Shown: positions 50,932 through 63,184 of the stretch, one piece after another
Layout of the letters: the number at the start of each line of letters is the position of its first letter
Position numbering within the stretch: position 1 is the stretch's first letter
Source of the DNA: Halictus rubicundus
Lineage: Eukaryota; Arthropoda; Insecta; Hymenoptera; Halictidae
DNA length: 64,000 nucleotides
Direction: 5' to 3'
NCBI RefSeq assembly: GCF_050948215.1
Contig: NW_027488722.1
Coordinates: 124,001 to 188,000, forward strand
Program-made: the position numbers and the translations under genes
The notes under the pieces: generated by a model
What the model was told of the DNA's origin: nothing
Database searches by the model: none
What the model saw: the letters and a program-made list of their open reading frames with translations, nothing else

Positions 50932-53900
50932 TATCCTCCATCCTATCATATCCTCTATCGTCTCCTGTCCTCTATCCTATCCAATCCCGTATCATATCCT
51001 CTATCCGATCCTATCCTCTATCCTATCCTATCCTCTATCCTATAATATCATCTATCCTATCCTATTCTCTATCCTATCCTATCCTATCCTCTATCCTATC
51101 CTATCCTCTATCCTATCCTATCCTGTATCCTATAATATCATCTATCCTATACTATTCTCTATCCTATCCTATCCTCTATCATATCATATTCTCTATGGTC
51201 TCCTATCCTCTATCCTCTATCCTATCCTATCCTCTATCGTCTCCTGTCCTCTGTCCTATCCAATCACCTATCCTATCCTATCCTCTATCCCATCCTATCC
51301 TCTATCCTATCCTATCCTCTATCCTATAATATCATCTATCCTATCCTCTTCTCTATCCTATCCTATCCTCTATCCTATCCTATCCTCTATCCTATCCTAT
51401 CCTCTATCCTATCGTATCCTCTATCCTATCCTATCCTCTATCCTATCCTATCCTCTATCCTATCCTATCCTCTATCCTATCCTATCCTCTATCCTATAAT
51501 ATCATCTATCCGATCCTATCCTCTATCCGTTCCTATCCTCTATCCTATCCTATCCTCTACCCTATAATATCATCTATTCTACCCTATTCTCTATCCTATC
51601 TTATCCTCTATCGTATAATATCATCTATCCTACACTATTCTCTATCCTATCCTATCCTCTATCCTATCCTATCCTCTATCCTATCCTATCCTCTATCCTA
51701 TCCTATCCTCTATCCTATCCTATCCTCTATCGTCTCCTGTCCTCTATCCTATCCATTCCCCTGTCCTATCCTCTATCCGATCCTATCCTCTATCCTATCC
51801 TATCCTCTATCCTATCCTATCCTCTATCCTATAATATCATCTATCCTATCCTATTCTCTATCCTATCCTATCCTCTATCCTAACCTATCCTCTATCCTAT
51901 CCTATCCTCTATACTATCCTATCCTCTATCCTATCCTATCCTCTATCCTATCCTATCCTCTATCCTATCCTATCCTCTATACTATCCTACCCTCTATACC
52001 ATCCTATCCTCTATCCTATCCTATCCTCTATCTTATCCTATACTCTATCCTATCCTATCCTCTATCCTATCCTATCCTCTATACTATCCTATCCTCTATC
52101 CTATCCTATCCTCTATCCTATCCTATCCTCTATCCTATCCTATCCTCTATCCTATCCTATCCTCTATACTATCCTATCCACTATCCTATCCTATCCTCTA
52201 TCCTATCCTATCCTCTATCGTCTCCTGTCCTCTATCCGATCCTATCCTCTACCCTATCCTATCCTCCATCCTATCATATCCTCTATCGTCTCCTGTCCTC
52301 TATCCTACCCAATCCCGTATCATATCCTCTATCCGATCCTATCCTCTATCCTATCCTATCCTCTATCCTATCCTATCCTATCCTCTATCCTATCCTATCC
52401 AATCCCCTATCCTATCCTCTATCCTATCCTATCCTCTATCCTATCCTATCATCTATCGTCTCCTGTCCTCTGTCCTATCCAATCACCTATCCTATCCTAT
52501 CCTCTATCCTATCATATCCTCTATCGTCTCCTATCCTCTATCCTATCCAATCCCCTATCCTATCCTCTATCCGATCCTATCCTCTACCCTATCCTATCCT
52601 CCATCCTATCATATCCTCTATCGTCTCCTGTCCTCTATCCTATCCAATCCCGTATCATATCCTCTATCCGATCCTATCCTCTATCCTATCCTATCCTCTA
52701 TCCTATCCTATCCTATCCTCTATCCTATCCTATCCAATCCCCTATCCTATCCTCTATCCTATCCTATCCTCTATCCTATCCTATCATCTATCGTCTCCTG
52801 TCCTCTGTCCTATCCAATCACCTATCCTATCCTGTCCTCTATCCCATCCTATCCTCTATCCTATCCTATCCTCTATCCTATAATATCATCTATCCTATCC
52901 TCTTCTCTATCCTATCCTATCCTCTATCCTATCCTATCCTCTATCCTATCCTATCCTCTATCCTATCCTATCCTCTATCCTATCCTATCCTCTATCCTAT
53001 CCTATCCTCTATCCTATCCTATCCTCTATCGTCTCCTATCCTCTATCCTATCCAATCACCTATCCTAACCTCTAACGTCTCCTATCCTCTATCCTATCCA
53101 TTCCCCTGTCCTATCCTCTATCCGATCCTATCCTCTATCCTATCCTATCCTCTATCCTATCCTATCCTCTATCCTATCCTATCCTCTATCCTATCCTATC
53201 CTCTATCCTATCCTATCCTCTATCCTATCCTACCCTCTATCGTCTCCTGTCCTCTATCCTATCCAATCACCTATCCTACCCTCTATCGTCTCCAGTCCTC
53301 TATCCTATCCAATCACCTATCCTATCCTCTATCCTATAAAATCCCCTATCCATTCCCCTATCCTATCCTCTATCCTATCCTATCCTCTATCCTATCCTAT
53401 CCTATCCTCTATCCTATCCTATCCAATCCCCTATCCTATCCTCTATCCGATCCTATCCTCTATCCTATCCTCTATCCGATCCTATCCTCTATCCTATCCT
53501 ATCCTCCATCCTATCATATCCTCTATCGTCTCCTGTCCTCTATCCTATCCAATCCCGTATCATATCCTCTATCCGATCCTATCCTCTATCCTATCCTATC
53601 CTCTATCCTATCCTATCCTATCCTCTATCCTATCCTATCCAATCCCCTATCCTATCCTCTATCCGATCCTATCCTCTATCCTATCCTATCCTCTATCCTA
53701 TAATATCATCTATCCTATCCTATCCTCTATCCTATCCTATCCTCTATCCTATCCTATCCTCTATCCTATCCTATCCTCTATACTATCCTATCCACTATCC
53801 TATCCTATCCTCTATCCTATCCTATCCTCTATCGTCTCATGTCCTCTGTCCTATCCAATCACCTATCCTATCCTATCCTCTATCCTATCATATCCTCTAT

Positions 53901-54239
53901 CGTCTCCTATCCTCTATCCTATCCAATCCCCTATCCTATCCTCTATCCGATCCTATCCTCTATCCTATCCTATCCTCCATCCTATCATATCCTCTATCGT
54001 CTCCTGTCCTCTATCCTATCCAATCCCGTATCATATCCTCTATCCGATCCTATCCTCTATCCTATCCTATCCTCTATCCTATAATATCATCTATCCTATC
54101 CTATTCTCTATCCTATCCTATCCTATCCTCTATCCTATCCTATCCTGTATCCTATAATATCATCTATCCTATACTATTCTCTATCCTATCCTATCCTCTA
54201 TCATATCATATTCTCTATGGTCTCCTATCCTCTATCCTC
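50932..54239 (+). repeat. Family A satellite
   Basis: It contains CTATGGTCTCC at 51192, which is the counterpart of 36001, with CTACCCTATAATATC at 51557 corresponding to 36365. A CTATACCATCC unit lies near 51994, and CTGTCCTATCCAATCAC pairs follow. A double CCGATCC chain lies near 53450-53480. The GTCTCATGTCC variant at 53836 is shared only with 57617. No gene is visible. Confidence 0.84.
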
Positions 54240-57200
54240 TATCCTATCCTATCCTCTATCGCCTCCTGTCCTCTGTCCTATCCAATCACCTATCCTATCC
54301 TATCCTCTATCCCATCCTATCCTCTATCCTATCCTATCCTCTATCCTATAATATCATCTATCCTATCCTCTTCTCTATCCTATCCTATCCTCTATCCTAT
54401 CCTATCCTCTATCCTATCCTATCCTCTATCCTATCGTATCCTCTATCCTATCCTATCCTCTATCCTATCCTATCCTCTATCCTATCCTATCCTCTATCCT
54501 CTCCTATCCTCTATCCTATAATATCATCTATCCGATCCTATCCTCTATCCGTTCCTATCCTCTATCCTATAATATCATCTATTCTACCCTATTCTCTATC
54601 CTATCTTATCCTCTATCGTATAATATCATCTATCCTACACTATTCTCTATCCTATCCTATCCTCTATCCTATCCTATCCTCTATCCTATCCTATCCTCTA
54701 TCCTATCCTATCCTCTATCCTATCCTATCCTCTATCGTCTCCTGTCCTCTATCCTATCCAATCACCTATCCTAACCTCTATCGTCTCCTATCGTCTATCC
54801 TATCCATTCCCCTGTCCTATCCTCTATCCGATCATATCCTCTATCCTATCCTATCCTCTATCCTATCCTATCCTCTATCCTATAATATCATCTATCCTAT
54901 CCTATTCTCTATCCTATCCTATCCTCTATCCTAACCTATCCTCTATCCTATCCTATCCTCTATACTATCCTATCCTCTATCCTATCCTATCCTCTATCCT
55001 ATCCTATCCTCTATCCTATCCTATCCTCTATACTATCCTATCCTCTATACCATCCTATCCTCTATCCTATCCTATCCTCTATCCTATCCTATCCTCTATC
55101 CTATCCTATCCTCTATCCTATCCTATCCTCTATACTATCCTATCCTCTATCCTATCCTATCCTCTATCCTATCCTATCCTCTATCGTCTCCTGTCCTCTA
55201 TCCTATCCAATCACCTATCCTACCCTCTATCGTCTCCAGTCCTCTATCCTATCCAATCACCTATCCTATCCTCTATCCTATAAAATCCCCTATCCATTCC
55301 CCTATCCTATCCTCTATCCTATCCTATCCTCTATCCTATCCTATCCTATCCTCTATCCTATCCTATCCAATCCCCTATCCTATCCTCTATCCGATCCTAT
55401 CCTCTATCCTATCCTATCCTCTATCCTATAATATCATCTATCCTATCCTATCCTCTATCCTATCCTATCCTCTATCCTATCCTATCCTCTATCCTATCCT
55501 ATCCTCTATACTATCCTATCCACTATCCTATCCTATCCTCTATCCTATCCTATCCTCTATCGTCTCCTGTCCTCTGTCCTATCCAATCACCTATCCTATC
55601 CTATCCTCTATCCTATCATATCCTCTATCGTCTCCTATCCTCTATCCTATCCAATCCCCTATCCTATCCTCTATCCGATCCTATCCTCTACCCTATCCTA
55701 TCCTCCATCCTATCATATCCTCTATCGTCTCCTGTCCTCTATCCTATCCAATCCCGTATCATATCCTCTATCCGATCCTATCCTCTATCCTATCCTATCC
55801 TCTATCCTATCCTATCCTATCCTCTATCCTATCCTATCCAATCCCCTATCCTATCCTCTATCCTATCCTATCCTCTATCCTATCCTATCATCTATCGTCT
55901 CCTGTCCTCTGTCCTATCCAATCACCTATCCTATCCTGTCCTCTATCCCATCCTATCCTCTATCCTATCCTATCCTCTATCCTATAATATCATCTATCCT
56001 ATCCTCTTCTCTATCCTATCCTATCCTCTATCCTATCCTATCCTCTATCCTATCCTATCCTCTATCCTATCCTATCCTCTATCCTATCCTATCCTCTATC
56101 CTATCCTATCCTCTATCCTATCCTATCCTCTATCCTATCCTATCCTCTATCCTATCCAATCACCTATCCTAACCTCTAACGTCTCCTATCCTCTATCCTA
56201 TCCATTCCCCTGTCCTATCCTCTATCCGATCCTATCCTCTATCCTATCCTATCCTCTATCCTATCCTATCCTCTATCCTATCCTATCCTCTATCCTATCC
56301 TATCCTCTATCCTATCCTATCCTCTATCCTATCCTACCCTCTATCGTCTCCTGTCCTCTATCCTATCCAATCACCTATCCTAACCTCTATCGTCTCCTAT
56401 CCTCTATCCTATCCATTCCCCTGTCCTATCCTGTATCCGATCCTATCCTCTATCCGATCCTATCCTCTATCCGTTCCTATCCTCTATCCTATCCTATCCT
56501 CTATCCTATAATATCATCTATTCTACCCTATTCTCTATCCTATCTTATCCTCTATCGTATAATATCATCTATCCTACACTATTCTCTATCCTATCCTATC
56601 CTCTATCCTATCCTATCCTCTATCCTATCCTATCCTCTATCCTATCCTATCCTCTATCGTCTCCTGTCCTCTATCCTATCCAATCACCTATCCTAACCTC
56701 TATCGTCTCCTATCCTCTATCCTATCCATTCCCCTGTCCTATCCTCTATCCGATCCTATCCTCTATCCTAACCTATCCTCTATCCTATCCTATCCTCTAT
56801 ACTATCCTATCCTCTATCCTATCCTATCCTCTATCCTATCCTATCCTCTATCCTATCCTATCCTCTATACTATCCTATCCTCTATACTATCCTATCCTCT
56901 ATCCTATCCTATCCTCTATCCTATCCTATCCTCTATCCTATCCTATCCTCTATCCTATCCTATCCTCTATACTATCCTATCCTCTATCCTATCCTATCCT
57001 CTATCCTATCCTATCCTCTATCGTCTCCTGTCCTCTATCCTATCCAATCACCTATCCTACCCTCTATCGTCTCCAGTCCTCTATCCTATCCAATCACCTA
57101 TCCTATCCTCTATCCTATAAAATCCCCTATCCATTCCCCTATCCTATCCTCTATCCTATCCTATCCTCTATCCTATCCTATCCTATCCTCTATCCTATCC

Positions 57201-58020
57201 TATCCAATCCCCTATCCTATCCTCTATCCGATCCTATCCTCTATCCTATCCTCTATCCGATCCTATCCTCTATCCTATCCTATCCTCCATCCTATCATAT
57301 CCTCTATCGTCTCCTGTCCTCTATCCTATCCAATCCCGTATCATATCCTCTATCCGATCCTATCCTCTATCCTATCCTATCCTCTATCCTATCCTATCCT
57401 ATCCTCTATCCTATCCTATCCAATCCCCTATCCTATCCTCTATCCGATCCTATCCTCTATCCTATCCTATCCTCTATCCTATAATATCATCTATCCTATC
57501 CTATCCTCTATCCTATCCTATCCTCTATCCTATCCTATCCTCTATCCTATCCTATCCTCTATACTATCCTATCCACTATCCTATCCTATCCTCTATCCTA
57601 TCCTATCCTCTATCGTCTCATGTCCTCTGTCCTATCCAATCACCTACCCTATCCTATCCTCTATCCTATCATATCCTCTATCGTCTCCTATCCTCTATCC
57701 TATCCAATCCCCTATCCTATCCTCTATCCGATCCTATCCTCTATCCTATCCTATCCTCCATCCTATCATATCCTCTATCGTCTCCTGTCCTCTATCCTAT
57801 CCAATCCCGTATCATATCCTCTATCCGATCCTATCCTCTATCCTATCCTATCCTCTATCCTATAATATCATCTATCCTATCCTATTCTCTATCCTATCCT
57901 ATCCTATCCTCTATCCTATCCTATCCTGTATCCTATAATATCATCTATCCTATACTATTCTCTATCCTATCCTATCCTCTATCATATCATATTCTCTATG
58001 GTCTCCTATCCTCTATCCTC
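54240..58020 (+). repeat. 3781-bp higher-order repeat, copy 1
   Basis: It opens with a CTCTATCC doublet and the private CTATCGCCTCCTGTCC at about 54257. It then shows CCTATCGTCTATCC with CCATTCC (about 54789) and CCGATCATATCC (about 54830). All recur 3781 bp later. The end of the unit carries GTCTCATGTCC near 57617 and CTATGGTCTCC near 57998. Confidence 0.87.
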
Positions 58021-61000
58021 TATCCTATCCTATCCTCTATCGCCTCCTGTCCTCTGTCCTATCCAATCACCTATCCTATCCTATCCTCTATCCCATCCTA
58101 TCCTCTATCCTATCCTATCCTCTATCCTATAATATCATCTATCCTATCCTCTTCTCTATCCTATCCTATCCTCTATCCTATCCTATCCTCTATCCTATCC
58201 TATCCTCTATCCTATCGTATCCTCTATCCTATCCTATCCTCTATCCTATCCTATCCTCTATCCTATCCTATCCTCTATCCTCTCCTATCCTCTATCCTAT
58301 AATATCATCTATCCGATCCTATCCTCTATCCGTTCCTATCCTCTATCCTATAATATCATCTATTCTACCCTATTCTCTATCCTATCTTATCCTCTATCGT
58401 ATAATATCATCTATCCTACACTATTCTCTATCCTATCCTATCCTCTATCCTATCCTATCCTCTATCCTATCCTATCCTCTATCCTATCCTATCCTCTATC
58501 CTATCCTATCCTCTATCGTCTCCTGTCCTCTATCCTATCCAATCACCTATCCTAACCTCTATCGTCTCCTATCGTCTATCCTATCCATTCCCCTGTCCTA
58601 TCCTCTATCCGATCATATCCTCTATCCTATCCTATCCTCTATCCTATCCTATCCTCTATCCTATAATATCATCTATCCTATCCTATTCTCTATCCTATCC
58701 TATCCTCTATCCTAACCTATCCTCTATCCTATCCTATCCTCTATACTATCCTATCCTCTATCCTATCCTATCCTCTATCCTATCCTATCCTCTATCCTAT
58801 CCTATCCTCTATACTATCCTATCCTCTATACCATCCTATCCTCTATCCTATCCTATCCTCTATCCTATCCTATCCTCTATCCTATCCTATCCTCTATCCT
58901 ATCCTATCCTCTATACTATCCTATCCTCTATCCTATCCTATCCTCTATCCTATCCTATCCTCTATCGTCTCCTGTCCTCTATCCTATCCAATCACCTATC
59001 CTACCCTCTATCGTCTCCAGTCCTCTATCCTATCCAATCACCTATCCTATCCTCTATCCTATAAAATCCCCTATCCATTCCCCTATCCTATCCTCTATCC
59101 TATCCTATCCTCTATCCTATCCTATCCTATCCTCTATCCTATCCTATCCAATCCCCTATCCTATCCTCTATCCGATCCTATCCTCTATCCTATCCTATCC
59201 TCTATCCTATAATATCATCTATCCTATCCTATCCTCTATCCTATCCTATCCTCTATCCTATCCTATCCTCTATCCTATCCTATCCTCTATACTATCCTAT
59301 CCACTATCCTATCCTATCCTCTATCCTATCCTATCCTCTATCGTCTCCTGTCCTCTGTCCTATCCAATCACCTATCCTATCCTATCCTCTATCCTATCAT
59401 ATCCTCTATCGTCTCCTATCCTCTATCCTATCCAATCCCCTATCCTATCCTCTATCCGATCCTATCCTCTACCCTATCCTATCCTCCATCCTATCATATC
59501 CTCTATCGTCTCCTGTCCTCTATCCTATCCAATCCCGTATCATATCCTCTATCCGATCCTATCCTCTATCCTATCCTATCCTCTATCCTATCCTATCCTA
59601 TCCTCTATCCTATCCTATCCAATCCCCTATCCTATCCTCTATCCTATCCTATCCTCTATCCTATCCTATCATCTATCGTCTCCTGTCCTCTGTCCTATCC
59701 AATCACCTATCCTATCCTGTCCTCTATCCCATCCTATCCTCTATCCTATCCTATCCTCTATCCTATAATATCATCTATCCTATCCTCTTCTCTATCCTAT
59801 CCTATCCTCTATCCTATCCTATCCTCTATCCTATCCTATCCTCTATCCTATCCTATCCTCTATCCTATCCTATCCTCTATCCTATCCTATCCTCTATCCT
59901 ATCCTATCCTCTATCCTATCCTATCCTCTATCCTATCCTATCCTCTATCCTATCCTATCCTCTATCCTATCCTATCCTCTATCCTATAATATCATCTATC
60001 CGATCCTATCCTGTATCCGTTCCTATCCTCTATCCTATCCTATCCTCTATCGTATAATATCATCTATCCTACACTATTCTCTATCCTATCCTATCCTCTA
60101 TCCTATCCTATCCTCTATCCTATCCTATCCTCTATCCTATCCTATCCTCTATCCTATCCTATCCTCTATCCTATCCTATCCTCTGTCCTATCCTATCCTC
60201 TATCGTCTCCTATACTCTATCCTATCCAATCACCTATCCTAACCTCTAACGTCTCCTATCCTCTATCCTATCCATTCCCCTGTCCTATCCTCTATCCGAT
60301 CCTATCCTCTATCCTATCCTATCCTCTATCCTATCCTATCCTCTATCCTATAATATCATCTATCCTATCCTATTCTCTATCCTATCCTATCCTCTATCAT
60401 ATCATATTCTCTATCGTCTCCTATCCTCTATCCTATCCTATCCCCTATCCTATCCTCGATCCGATCCTATCCTCTATCCTATCTTATCCTCTATCCTATA
60501 ATATCATCAATCCCACACTATTCTCTATCCTATCCTATCCTCTATCCTAACCTATCCTCTATCCTATCCTATCCTCTATACTATCCTATCCTCTATCCTA
60601 TCCTATCCTCTATCCTATCCTATCCTCTATCCTATCCTATCCTCTATCGTCTCCTGTCCTCTATCCTATCCAATCACCTATCCTACCCTCTATCGTCTCC
60701 AGTCCTCTATCCTATCCAATCACCTATCCTATCCTCTATCCTATAAAATCCCCTATCCATTCCCCTATCCTATCCTCTATCCTATCCTATCCTATCCTCT
60801 ATCCTATCCTATCCAATCCCCTATCCTATCCTCTATCCGAACCTATCCTCTATCTTATAATATCATCTATCCTGTCCTATCCTCTATCCGATCCTATCCT
60901 CTATCCTATCCTATCCTCTATCCTATCCTATCCTCTATCCTATAATATCATCTATCCTATCCTATTCTCTATCCTATCCTATCCTCTATCATATCATATT

Positions 61001-63184
61001 CTCTATCGTCTCCTATCCTCTATCCTATCCTATCCCCTATCCTATCCTCGATCCGATCCTATCCTCTATCCTATCTTATCCTCTATCCTATAATATCATC
61101 AATCCTACACTATTCTCTATCCTATCCTATCCTCTATCCTAACCTATCCTCTATCCTATCCTATCCTCTATACTATCCTATCCTCTATCCTATCCTATCC
61201 TCTATCCTATCCTATCCTCTATCCTATCCTATCCTCTATCCTATCCTATCCTCTATCCTATCCTATCCTCTATCCTATCCTATCCTCTATCGTCTCCTGT
61301 CCTCTATCCTATCCAATCACCTATCCTACCCTCTATCGTCTCCAGTCCTCTATCCTATCCAATCACCTATCCTATCCTCTATCCTATAAAATCCCCTATC
61401 CATTCCCCTATCCTATCCTCTATCCTATCCTATCCTATCCTCTATCCTATCCTATCCAATCCCCTATCCTATCCTCTATCCGATCCTATCCTCTATCTTA
61501 TAATATCATCTATCCTATCCTATCCTCTATCCTATCCTATCCTCTATCCTATCCTATCCTCTATACTATCCTATCCACTATCCTATCCTATCCTCTATCC
61601 TATCCTATCCTCTATCGTCTCCTGTTCTCTGTCCTATCCAATCCCGTATCATATCCTCTATCCGATCCTATCCTCTATCCTATCCTATCCTCTATCCGAT
61701 CCTATCCTCTATCCTATCCTATCCTCTATCCTATAATATCATCTATCCTATCCTATTCTCTATCCTATCCTATCCTATCCTCTATCCTATCCTATCCTCT
61801 ATCCTATCCTATCCTGTATCCTATAATATCATCTATCCTATACTATTCTCTATCCTATCCTATCCTCTATCATATCATATTCTCTATGGTCTCCTATCCT
61901 CTATCCTCTCCTATCCCCTATCCTATCCTCGATCCGATCCTATCCTCTATCCTATCTTATCCTCTATCCTACACTATTCTCTATCCTATTCTATCCTCTA
62001 TCCTATCCTATCCTCTATCCTATCCTATCCTCTATCCTATCATATCCTCTATCGTCTCCTGTCCTCTATCCTATCCAATCACCTATCCTACCCTCTATCG
62101 TCTCCAGTCCTCTATCCTATCCAATCACCTATCCTATCCTCTATCGTCTCCTATCCTGTATCCTATAAAATCCCCTATCCATTCCCCTATCCTATCCTCT
62201 ACCCTATCCTATCCTCTATCCTATCCTATCCTCTATCCTATCCTATCCTATCCTCTATCCTATCCTATCCAATCCCCTATCCTATCCTCTATCCGATCCT
62301 ATCCTCTATCCTATCCTATCCTCTATCCTATAATATCATCTATCCTATCCTATCCTCTATCCTATCCTATCCTCTATCCTATCCTATCCCCTATCCTATC
62401 CTATCCTCTATACTATCCTATCCTCTATCCTATAATATCATCTATCCTATACTATTCTCTATCCTATCCTATCCTCTATCATATCATATTCTCTATGGTC
62501 TCCTATCCTCTATCCTCTCCTATCCCCTATCCTATCCTCGATCCGATCCTATCCTCTATGCTATCTTATCCTCTATCCTATAATATCATCTATCCTACAC
62601 TAGTCTCTATCCTATCCTATCCTCTATCCTATCCTATCCTCTATCCTATCATATCCTCTATCGTCTCCTATTCTCTATCCTATCCTATCCTCTATCCTAT
62701 CCTATCCTCTATCCTATAATATCATCTATCCTATCCTATCCTCTATCCTATCCCATCCTCTATCCTATCATATCCTCTATCATCTCCTATCCTCTATCCT
62801 ATCCAATCCCGTATCATAACCTCTATTAGATCCTATCGTCTATCCTATCCTATTCTCTATCCTATAATATCATCTATCCTATCCTATTCTCTATCCTATA
62901 ATATCATCTATCCTATCCTATTCTCTATCCTATCCTATCCTCTATCCTATCCTAAACTCTATCCTATCCTATCCCGTATCATATCCTCTATCCGATCCTA
63001 TCCTCTATCCTATCCTATCCTCTATCCTATAATATCATCTATCCTATCCTATTCTCTATCCTATCCTATCCTATCCTCTATCCTATCCTATCCTGTATCC
63101 TATAATATCATCTATCCTATACTATTCTCTATCCTATCCTATCCTCTATCATATCATATTCTCTATGGTCTCCTATCCTCTATC
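58021..63184 (+). repeat. 3781-bp higher-order repeat, copy 2, extended
   Basis: It starts with the CGCCTCC unit at about 58039 and follows copy 1 closely for about 1.9 kb, to near 59950. It then contains more sequence than copy 1: CTCGATCC, CAATCCCACACTATTC near 60510, CTATCTTATAATATC near 60850 and 61494, two CTATGGTCTCC modules at about 61885 and 62492, and CTATTAGATCC near 62823. The next CGCCTCC unit is at about 63207, so this period is about 5.17 kb. Confidence 0.8.
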
